Assembly: GCF_021869535.1 (NCBI RefSeq)
Contig: NW_026262712.1
Span: forward strand, 98,096,140 to 98,160,139
Source: Mytilus californianus
Taxonomy: Eukaryota; Mollusca; Bivalvia; Mytilida; Mytilidae
Direction of reading: 5' to 3'
DNA: 64,000 nucleotides
A program made the position numbers and the translations under genes. A model generated the notes under the pieces. The model had not been told where the DNA came from, did no database searches, and was given only the letters and a program-made list of their open reading frames with translations. Below are positions 1-11,400 of this stretch, piece by piece (the first letter of the stretch is position 1; the number at the start of each line of letters is the position of its first letter).

Positions 1-470
1 ATTTTCCTCTCATTGGTAGTTTGTGGCTGCTCGGTTTTCTCAGAGTTGATCTATTATTACATAATTTTCTACAAAACAGAAAATGTTCACAATAATAACA
101 TTATTCATATATCAATACTATTTTGATAATATAACATTTTCTTACTTAACAATGAAATTTATCCATCTGCATGGTCTTATTTTTAAATATTAAAATTTAA
201 CTGTCTCCAGTGTATAAATATCATATTACACTTGATGCAGCAGTAAAATCTATATGCGTCTTATTTTAAATGATTTTCTTTTCTGAACTGGAATTCAATA
301 TATCTTTTTATGTTATGCATTTCACAGGATCTTCTTTTTTCTTGCCCTGATCTTATAATACACTTCTCACAGTAAGTATAATTAATTGCAGTTTCAAGAG
401 TCGTAACTGTTTGCTGAACATTTTAAAACTATGAGATGTCTAAGAATTCAACATTATTTATATTATATAG
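1..470. other. AT-rich sequence, nothing recognised
   Basis: No exon, array or element boundary seen. It may be intron or 3' flank of the RhoGEF gene. An acceptor-like minus-strand site near 70 is followed by an immediate in-frame stop, so it was not used as a last exon. Confidence 0.4.
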
Positions 471-477
471 TGCTATA

Positions 478-735
478 TGACCCTACGATATCTACTTGTT
501 TGACATTTTGCATATCATGTGATATTTGACCATATGATATCTACTTGTTTGACATTTTGCAGATCATGTGATATTTGACCATATGATATCTACTTGTTTG
601 ACATTTTGCAGATCATGTGATATCTGACCATATGATGTCTACCTGTTTGACATTTTGCAGATCATGTGATATTTGACCATACAATACCTTCTTGTTTTAC
701 ATTTGGTATATCATGGGCTACTTTCTTGTTGAACT
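478..735 (+). repeat. 49-bp minisatellite, about five copies
   Basis: Unit begins GATATCTACTTGTTTGACAT at 487, 536, 585 and 634, with a diverged fifth at 683. Decayed relatives (TTTGTGGATCATGTGA and similar) continue to about 1130, showing an older, larger array. Confidence 0.85.
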
Positions 736-954
736 TTGTGGAGCATTTGCTACCTTCTTGGACCACTTATGATTATAAATTTGTTTTTATAGACGACACC
801 ATGACTCAATCCTTGGTTTGATATTTGGTGGATAATGTGACATCTAACTGTTGGACATATTGTGTATCATGTGATATTCATAAGAAAAGAAACTACCACA
901 AATGTCATCACTATCTGATATAATGTGGATCATGTGATAACCACAGGATTGGTT

Positions 955-1030
955 GATTGGTGTTAAACGCCACTTTCAGCACGGTTGCCTATTTCGTGTC
1001 GGCCAGTTTTTATTGGTGGAGGATATCCAC
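955..1030 (-). mobile_element. SINE fragment
   Basis: Contains TGGTGTTAAACGCCACTTTC and CAGTTTTTATTGGTGGAGGA, the reverse complement of the tail of the tRNA-derived SINE at 39647-39889. It sits inside the decayed 49-bp array. Confidence 0.6.
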
Positions 1031-1130
1031 GTGATGAATCATGTGATACCTACTTGATAGCAGACTCTAAAGTCTCCACCCACTGCTGGACATTTTGTGG
1101 ATCATGTGACAGCAACAGTAAACTCTCATC

Positions 1131-2149
1131 TTTACATGTGATCTAAAATGAAGAAACAATTCAGTCAAACCTGACAGGTCAGAGAAAATATAAGATATAG
1201 ATTTTATAAAATTTCATTATTTCATTTTCAGGGTTTCCTGACCGCAAAATCAAAATTGCCCCAAATATTTGAGGCAGCCAGAAATTTTCTAATTATAGGT
1301 TTTAATTGTAGACATGATGAGCCACCAGGGAAATGATTCGTTGTCAGAGAATAAACAACAGGTCAAACTTTAGTACTTCTGTTTAATATGAATAAACAGA
1401 CATACTCTTTTGAAGCGTAGAACATTAGTGACTTAATGTTTGTAATTATGTCATTATTGCAAAAAAAACAGAAATTAACCTCCATTTCAAAACAGGTTTC
1501 TACTAGAAAATGTTGATTTTTCAATGAAATGATATGGAAAAAATACAAATTTTGAAAATCATTCAACACTTAATTAAACGAAATAAAATTTCATTATCTC
1601 TTTAAAGTTCAAAAGACTATGAATAGCTACAAAAGTCCAGAAAATATGAACATTGTGGAAACAGCAAGGAAAATAGTATGTTAAACTTTAGTCATAGCTA
1701 AAACTTCAAATCAATTACTTCATATTGCCTATTAATCATTGAATCATTATCAACTGTAACATGTATGAAATATGTTTGTTTAAAGAAATCAATAGCAACT
1801 TCAGACTATCTGTTTACAAAAATCATACAATATCAACATTTTAATGCAGATGCCTTTTGTCATTTATTATATCAAATTGTATAAAAAAAACTTTTAATTA
1901 TATCAAAATGTCAGATCACTAACTTTTAAAATATTCCTGCAATTAGGTAACTGTATTTAAGATACGATTCAGACTTTTTTTCAGAAACTGGACAACTGCT
2001 TAAATTGCAAATGAAGACCATGTAAAATTTACTTTCTTAGTTTGGCTGAGGAATAATGATTGTTATAGCTATCCATTATAAAGAAGCTTTTATTGAAATT
2101 AATTTTAAGGAAGATGAGTGTCTTATAAATGACAAACAAACATATTAGC
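1131..2149. other. Nothing recognised
   Basis: AT-rich, short ORFs only. The expected last PH exon of the RhoGEF was looked for here on the minus strand and not found. Confidence 0.4.
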
Positions 2150-2243
2150 AGTTTTTTTTGGTGTACAATTATCTTTCAAAGAAGTTTGAAGTAGTTTTTT
2201 TTTTGGTGTACAATTATCTTTTAAAGAAGTTTGAAGTAGTTTT
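2150..2243. repeat. Two-copy duplication beside the exon 7 donor
   Basis: TTTGGTGTACAATTATCTTT followed by AAAGAAGTTTGAAGTAGTTT occurs twice, 50-55 bp apart. The second copy ends six bases from the last recognised RhoGEF donor. Confidence 0.7.
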
Positions 2244-2249
2244 ACTCAC

Positions 2250-2459
2250 AGAAAACATGCCTCCTGTTTCTGTCAGGCTAGTGTTACCATTCTTACTATG
2301 TCCAAACATTCTCTCTACTTGGCAGTGTTTTAATGGTAGTACACAACAACACGAGTAGGTATTGTTACCACTGTCTAAAAACTTAGCTTTCCCATAAAGC
2401 AACATGTCAGAAAACAGGAAAAACATTCTGTCATGTGACTTTCCACCTTTCCTTGAAAC
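2250..2459 (-). CDS. ARHGEF39: RhoGEF exon 7, PH domain core
   Basis: 210 bp, exactly 70 codons, acceptor AATTATTGACAG and donor TTTTCT|GTGAGTAAA. It encodes residues 248-317 with RMFFLFSDMLLYGKAK, the third PH strand pair, then a cysteine-rich strand and RMFGHS. The donor is strong, so a further exon is expected; none of the minus-strand sequence below it gives a convincing PH C-terminal helix. Retention of the intron would end the protein after VSKTTSNFFKR. Confidence 0.87.
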
Positions 2460-5400
2460 CTGTCAATAATTATACAAAGAAATATATTTAGTTATGTAAT
2501 GTTCTGCAAGTTTCAGTTAATTTATCTTAACCTCAAGACTGTTATTTCTGTAATTATTCCTGATATTAGTTTTATGACCTGGCAGTTGTAAGTGTGGTTG
2601 TTAGGGGAAAAGTCTTTCCACAAAGATTTTCTAAACCTTAATTTTGTTTTTAATCACATGAAATTAAGAAAATTGGCAGAGTCATTTTCAGTGAAATTCT
2701 ATTTGTTGATAAGTGTGGTTGGATATAGAAGGCGAACACTTCCTCTACCTCAGAGTCATAGGTGGAAGTGAAGGAAAAGAGGTGAGACCTTAAAGAGATG
2801 TACTTTTTCACTTACAGTTCTACAATCTCTTTTTATGATATTACAATTTAGCCATTTTTATCCTACTATTTCTTTCCTTTAGTACTAATCCAATGGTTTA
2901 TTTGATGACTTTAAATTTTATTTAACTAAATTATTTCCACTAGTCTGGCATTGTACTACTAATTCTTTCATCTATGAATGAAATACATGTATTGCCATTA
3001 TATCAAAACACAATGTTACTGTTGACAAATGCTACATTTTGAACACTTGGGCTACATTATAATCGCTTAGTGGCTTGGAAACTCAAAATCATGAGCAGAT
3101 GTAAATAAAACACCAAACAGTTTGTATCAGTCAACATAATAAAATAGTGATGCCAAACAAAAGACATATTCCATGAAATGCTAAACTATATGTTTATTCA
3201 TATGCATATGTATTATCAGACCCTCCTTTTATTTACCTTTTTCAGTACTCCTTCCCTGAGAAACTCTCTACCTGGAGCCAGTATTTTAGGTGCTGAGCTG
3301 TCAAAACACTTCTGAATACTCAACATTTTCTGGAAGTTCTCATGTTGTTTTATATGTTCATTTATATGACTGGCTATTTCTCCTACCTGGTGAGCTGATT
3401 CTGGAAATAGTTTTATATTATATAGTTCATTTTTTTAAATGTGGCATTTGAGATCATTTCAGTTTTAGGAGAAGGTATGTGTTGCTCAGTCTGTGGTTTT
3501 TAAAGTGTTTTGTGGTCTGTTGTTTGTCTTTTCATAGTTTTTTTTACGTTTTTTGCCATGCCCCTCAGATGTGAGACGACTACATCTGATTTACATAGAA
3601 TAAATAAATATTTTATCTTTTCTCTTGTTTTAAAAAGAGCAGTTAGTTTTGATAAAACAGGAATAGTGTCATTATCTCAAATTCTCCAGATGCAGTGACA
3701 CTTTCAGAAGATGATTTATAGTTACTGTGGATTCATTTTTATTCGTGGTATTCCAATTTTCGTGGGTTTCGTGGGTCACAGCAACCATGAATTTAAGAAT
3801 TCAAAGAAGAATAATCCCGAGAAATGTGTATGGAGTCGGATGTTTATTTCCGGTTATGTTATGCAGTTTTAGTATAGTGTTGACTAGCAATAAACATTGT
3901 AACATTACACATGTTTTTATTGAAATAAGATACAAGTATTTTGATAAAATCAATAATAAATATATCGAATATCAGTGATAATTTACTTTTTAAAATTGAT
4001 TAAAACTGTTCATGGAAAATAACTGCAAGTTGTTTATTACCGTGTCATAGTTTGGTTTACTGGTGATTAAAAATCAATAGGATTAAGTACGGGGATATTG
4101 CCCGTAGGTAATATTGTTTATCACAGGAACATTTATTTTCACACCTTTAACTTATATGACTGTTAATTATATCGTGATTAGGGAAATGAGCTTTCAATCA
4201 AAGAGTTTTGAATGCCTTATAAAATTCCAACAAGAATTTATAAATTGCAAAACAAACAAATAATTTGTCTTTGCCCATTATTGTAATAGTTTTCAATGAA
4301 CACTTTAACCAAGAATGACCAAGCGAGGATTTTGACAATTTAAAACTTTTTCAATGAATTCCTTTTTTTTGTTTGTTTTTTTATTGATCAAACCAAGGAG
4401 GTTATATGATTTTCTAAATCAAAAAGAAATCCACAAATTACGTATCTGATTTTTTTTTTGTAATCAGCAATCCACGAGTTTACGTATACCATGAAACGTT
4501 TTTTTTCTTTCTCTATCCACGAAAATTGATACCCACGAAAATAAATGCATCCACAGTATGGATTAGGAATGAAATTTTAATTACTGCTATTTTTCTGTCA
4601 GCAAATTGATACCTTATCACTGTTTTTGTATGGCAATATGAATCGCTGTACTATCTTGTCTTTTTCTGGTTTAATTGCCAAAACCTGAACTTTTTGCTGA
4701 TAAACGATAACACTTCTATGTAAATTACCGGTACTAAAAAAATTTAAATGTTCAACATTTAACACACATAATATATGTAATCAATTACAAACAAGATTTT
4801 TCATTTTAAAACTACATTTTGTGAATAAGAATGACTTCAACACAAAGATTAATTCATCACACAGTTGTATTAAATCATTTAGATTGTGCATCTTTTAAAA
4901 GTATCAGAATGATGAATAATTAATTTCTGAGATAATTTGTACTAAAACTTTGATTTGGGAGGGTTTGTGAATGCGTAATAGTCTTTTTCATTACCCATTA
5001 TGTTCAGTTATTGGAGTGTAAAGCTAGTTATCTTGTTTTTTACCTTTAATCTGTATATAATCATGATGTTCTTCTGTTGTACACTGTAATAAGTCTTCTA
5101 GTAACAGTCTATACCTGAGGAAAATAATTATACAAATAACATAAGACACCTTTCCTCACTTTTTGAGTCATTAATCATTTGATCTTTCCAAAAAATTTGT
5201 CATATAGTTTTAGGCAAAAAAAACTTTAAGACTTGCCCAACTAGAATGTAATAGGGTATTTACTTTCATATTTCATTCTTGCAAGCAAGTTTAATAGGTT
5301 TATATTTGGGCAAAAATTTTAGAGAAAGATATTATAACAAGAATCTGTTACCAAAGGATAACATGCCAAGCTCGTACTATTTTTCTATGTTCAGTGAATC

Positions 5401-8400
5401 ATGAAATATAGGTCAAACCCCTATTTTGTATATAATAAAAAAATAGATCACATCATAATGAACATTGGAACTAATTTTTCAAGTTAAAGTGACCACAACT
5501 TTATGGTCAACTGCATCAACCAAAAACTTTAACTTGAGAATGAATTTATTCACACCATCACATTTACATGTTCACTGAACAGTGCAATCAGGGAAAAAAC
5601 TGTAATTTGCCATATAAATTTTAAAGTTCATTTCATAATGAACATGTGTACTAAGTATAAAGTTGATCACAAAATTCAAAGCATCTGCAGACTGAAAGCA
5701 GGCTTAATTCAGATCCAAAAATCACTCACCTGTTACAACTCACAAGTGTCCAGCAGATGACCAAATATTAAGCCATTCTGGTCAGTAGTACTGAAGAAAT
5801 GTGTGATGAAAAATATTTAGTTCATTCAACATATATTTAAAGTATCTGCAAACAAATGTCCGACAGATTAAAAAAGTGGTCACACTTCACAACTCATCAC
5901 AGTCAAGCTGCTGACCAAATATGAAATTGTTCTGTTTAATGGTTCCTGAGAAAAGTATGATAAAAAAATCTGCTGTACAAACAAACAAAATCACAGACAA
6001 ACCAATGGACAATCTGATTGCAATATAGCCCCCAATTTTAGAGCTGGGTATAATATAGAGATGCATAAGGTTCTAAAACAATAGAACTCATTGATTTGAT
6101 GCAACTACAAATATACAGTGTGATATCCTAGAATCTTTTTTTCCCCAAAAAATTACAATTAAAATTGATGGTACAGTACACACTTGGACATAGTCTGATT
6201 AATCATCAGCATCCCCTATGTCTGACATAGGATGTCAGGCATTTATTGGGGGTAATAAAACATGGACTGATAGGGAAGTGAAATATTGCAACCTGCTGGG
6301 CCAATTAACAGGTAGTCATCCAGGTGTGTAATTTTACTGCCACAGATTGACAATTTTTGTTTCATATTTTATACCTGCAAAGGTTCATATTTACCTTTGT
6401 TTTACAGGTGAACTTTGGATTGGAATAATCAATAAAACAGGAAATGACAAAATATGTCTTTTGTATAATAATCGAAGATTCCAATAAATTGCACATGTTC
6501 AAAAATTATATGACCTAAATCAAAAGTAAATGCAATCTTTATTTAATTATTATTCATTATTATAATAAATGCTCAAAATTATTATCAATTAAATTATATT
6601 CATTCAGACTATGTCCCAGCATGTACTGTAAGTTATGGTCATTTTTCAATTTTTTTTTTAATTTTTGGTCGCAGAAAAGATCACCTGGATGCTACTCCTA
6701 TTAAGATAAGGTACCTTGGTATTCTCTGTACAGGAGTTATCAGTAAAGCATTCAGTTTGAGACCATTTAAATCTGAACGTTCTTCTTGAGTCTGAATGAA
6801 ATCTTTAAATTCTGTGCTCTTCTGCAACCATTCCTGTTTAAAATATTAATCAATAAAAACATGATATAATATAATTTTTCCTAGTTGATGCGATGTAAGT
6901 TAAACATTTATAAATATATGTGTACATTCTTTAAAAACATGATACTCCAAAAGGTCTAAGGACACAGTTGTTGTCCTTTAACTTTCGATGTCTACAAATA
7001 TAGTCCCTAGTGTAGACAGTGTATAACCTTGCAATTTTTTTTCATACACTTTCCCAAATTATTACTTTATATTTTATGCAGGAAATATTAAGTAGGGGGA
7101 TCATATTACATGTTAAAACAAATTGGGTGATGAATTTTTAAGTCAAGTAGTGATTTGGTCTAGATTAAAAAAGTCAAAAGTAGTACACTACACAGTAAAT
7201 CTTTTTGAGATAGAGCAGGTACGATTTATTTAATTAGGATTTATTGTCTAAAAGAAATGCACTAAAAAATATCTGTGTTCTCAGTCCAAAACAAGCTAGA
7301 GAACTGTAATAGCAAGATGTTTAAATAAATTGTTTAGAATGTGAAATATTTCTGGCAATTTAATCTTTATAATAGGCCAGCTTATAATTGCCTGGGTCCC
7401 TAACCCTTAACTCAATTAAGGTTGCCAAGACAGTCCAAGGCCTGCCTATAATAGCCTCATCTTTGACCTTTATCAAGTTAGCCTAAGAGGAACATTAAGG
7501 GCATATCTATAAATTAAGTTGTTTGGATAACAGTCAGGGATATAACTCTATAGGTTTATTACAGAAAATAACTTGCATGTGTTATTACAGATACTTTTAT
7601 GAGTTGTCTACTCTTTAATCCTTAAATTTACTAAATCTGTAATAACATATGATTGTTATTTGTAAATAAATCATAAATAGTTTTATTTTTAGTGGGCTCT
7701 AGGGAACTCTTGAAACTTTGTGCAGAAACTAAATGCATAGCCTTGATAACTAACTATTAATTTAGATTAATACATTTTTCATTAACCATGGTAAATCAAT
7801 GAGACAAGGCTTTTAAGTGATTAACTTAGCTGTAATAACAAGGCTTAGTTATTAAAGGCATGTAACTTATTAAATGAGACACTTGGGAATTACTGGGAAG
7901 CTTGCGCAGAACCTCATTACATGCTCTGATCATTACTTCTTACAATAAATTAAAATACATTGTAATTGAGCATGATCTATGTCTGAGCAAATGCTTTGAA
8001 GTGATGTAGAGAAGCTATAATAACACCCTTTAGTTATTACAGGCATATTTGTTCTGTAATAACATAGGTGTGATATGCATGATTGGCAAACTATGGACTG
8101 TTATATCTTTCTATAGTTAAGTATACATAAAGACAGTAGCAATATCAATAGAACTTGTATACATTTTAACAAAACTAATGATGTATATTGTCCCTTTGAA
8201 ACATGTAACATACATATGTTATCACAGTTCTTTGATTTTTTTGTCCACAATAACAAGCATATGTTATTTTTCTCTAATAACCCTATAGAGTTATATCCTT
8301 GACTGGATAATGTTCTGGTTCTCTTACTTGTAAAGCTGCCAGGACACTAAAGGTATGATTCATATATTTTCTGGTTCTCTTACTTGTAAAGCTGCCAGGG

Positions 8401-11400
8401 CACTAAAGGTATGATCCATATATTTTCTGGTTCTCTTACTTGTAAAGCTGCCAGGGCACTAAAGGTATGATCCATATATTTTCTGGTTCTCTTACTTGTA
8501 AAGCTGCCAGGGCACTAATGATATGATCCATATATTTTCCTGTTTCTCTTACCTGTAAAGCTGTCAGGGCACTAATGGTATGATCCATATATTTTCCTGG
8601 TTCTCTTACCTGTAAAGCTGCCAGGGCAGTTTCATGGTTGTTAGCATATGATGAGTATAACTTTAGAAATGGTCCTAGATAGTGGAAGGCCTGGCCTATA
8701 GTGGTTTGTTCCATATACTCTTGAAGTGTCTTGTTGACCTCCCATATCTGTTCTATATTACCAAAGATCTTACTGTGGATGCTGTCTGGGATTAAACAGT
8801 TAAACCTCAGTGGAAAATCAAAATACTGAAATAGAAAAAAAACTTTGTGGAAAATCAATATATTAAAAACATGGAAAAGGGAAAGAGACATAAGCAGAAA
8901 ATCCAAATACCCTGTTTTAACAATGGACAAGTCAATTAGTTTTGAATTATTTTTCTTGACACTCATCCCCCTCCTTTTAATCTTGATCACTGAAATAACA
9001 AAGCTACATAGATATTTATACCATAGAAATCAGCTCGGAATAAGCACTTAAATCTATAACATCAAAATAATAGACAATATATCACAGGTAAAAGCAAAAC
9101 AATACAATAAATAATACTTTATCAAAGATTGCTCCAATTTACTTAAAGCAGACTCAAAGTATCTATAAAACTGCTGATTTATAAATCATCCTGTCCTACA
9201 ATCTTATATCAGCAGCTATACTACAGAGAAGATTTCTTACATCACTGTCATGAACAGGAAAAGATGACACAAGTTATGCAATGCCCGAAGTAATTTTGTA
9301 CTTGTGGAGTATAATGAAATTTCTTGTAAATCTTACAGAAATATGCTTCAGACGACTATGATACCCATTAAGTGTTTAACATGCTCTTTGTTTTTGTTTA
9401 ACATGTGCTTTTAATACATTTAATGGAAATAACACTTAATATGTTTTGTGTGTCAGTAGCGGTTTTCTGGATTAGTTGTCATAAGCAACGCTAAAACCTA
9501 ATCATTTGAAAACCAGGGATGTTTAATTACATCGGAGTTGTATGACCAAAAGATACCTACATTGTAAAAAGGATAACCAAATTAACCTACTTTTATGTTC
9601 TTTTTAAGCTTCCTGAACTTTTAAAATCTCAACAGAATACAGAAAACACTATCTCACAGTACATCTAATAATACTATTATCATATAATAATATTAACTTT
9701 TTACCTTGTTCACTAATTCTAGATGATTCAGATATGTCTTTTCTGTTTCAAACAATTCTCTAATCACTTTCTTTCTCCTTTTCTCTCTTTTTTCTTCTGT
9801 GACTGTATCAATCTGTTCCTTGTTCTGTTGGGCTATTTCATTCAACACTGTTACAAAATAATCAAAGTAGAGGACTATGCAAGTAATTGTTTTACATTTG
9901 TTATTTCAGACCTTTTATAGCTTGATCTGCGGTATGGGTTTTGCTCATTGTTGAAGGCAGTACTTTGACCTATAGTTGCTTACTTCTACATCATTTGGTC
10001 TCTAGTGAAGAGTTGTCTCATTGGCAATCATACCATGTATCTTTTTGTTTTTGTAAGTAATTAAATGTCAATTCAACAATATCTCAACAGTTTGTCACTA
10101 ACAATGACAATACAACATAGGTTTATCTCAATCAATCATCATGATCATAATAGAATCTGTATAATTAAATAAATGACAAAAACATACTTTTTAGCAGTTG
10201 GGAAAAAGACATACAACAAAAATTCATGTATACAACGTTTTCAAAGTGCTGTTCTTTCAGGTGAGTCAACTGTCAAACTTCATTGCATTGACCTTGATTA
10301 TGAGTTAAATTTTGATACTCATATCAGTAAAATATGCAGGAAGGTATCTCTGCAACTTAATATTTTGAAACATTTGGGAACTTATTTGAACAAACTAAGT
10401 AAGCTAGATATATTCCATACATTTATTTTGAGCAATTTCAATTTCTGCCCTTTGGCATGGCATTTCTGTACTGAGAAAAATCAAATAAATAGAAAAAGTG
10501 CAAGAAAGAGCACTAAGGTTTTTGTATGAAGATCATTCAAGCTCATACCAACAGTTGCTGAAAAAGGCTAAAATGCTGTCACTGCATATTAAAGGCAAAG
10601 ATCAATGGTAATTGAAAATTTTAACATGTGTAGTTCATAAGATAGCACCTGTCTGTTTACATGATCTATAAATTCTAAAAGATTGTAACTATTCTTTCAG
10701 ATATAGTAATATATACTGGATATTCCACATGTAAAATCAACACAGTTTGGTAAGAAAAGTTTTAGATTTGCAGTTGCTACTCTGTGGACATGGTGGAACA
10801 GCCTACCTGACCATTTCAGGACTGAAAATAGTTTATCACAATTCAAAAGCCTTATACAGTAATGGAATGGATCGGAATGCCGTTGTTCTGCATGTAGATA
10901 AGCTTTTCATGTATTATTTTTTAGTTATAGCTCTAAATGCTTTGCATTTGTGCTTTATATATGCTGCTTATATATTGCTCTCTGTTTTAATATTATGTAA
11001 TTATGTAAATGTTATTTATATTCAGTAAAAAGCTCTCAAGAGCTTATGTTTGTATTGTCATATGTGAACCGAATTAAAATAAAACTTTCGTATATCTAGA
11101 TCCAGAATTTTGATAATAACCATTAGCAGTGATTAGTGCAGTCTGTTTTATACAATATATATCTAAAATTTTACATTTTTAACTTCAATATAGATACCTT
11201 AAAGGGTGTACATGTCCTGTCATTTTCTTTATGTTTGTATTTAGAAAATTTATTCTTTTCTCTAATTATATACATATATAAAGACATATCATTATATGGA
11301 ACTTGACTATGCTAAAATCTATATAAATTCTACATTGTACTTCCTGAGTGCCAGGTGCACTTTGTCACTGTAATAATAAAACATATGCAATTTCAGGATT

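Noticed and set aside
40..80. Terminal RhoGEF exon after an acceptor near 70
   Set aside because: The phase-0 reading hits a stop after three codons with no PH helix.
6690..6714. Alternative donor CATCCAG|GTGATC for exon 4
   Set aside because: It would insert eight residues in the middle of the conserved RIPRYxLLL motif; the donor at CCAAG|GTACCT restores the motif.
8436..8990. Single 184-codon gene on the minus strand
   Set aside because: It is RhoGEF exon 3 plus read-through of its acceptor side and of the donor minisatellite; the splice sites and domain continuity define the smaller exon.
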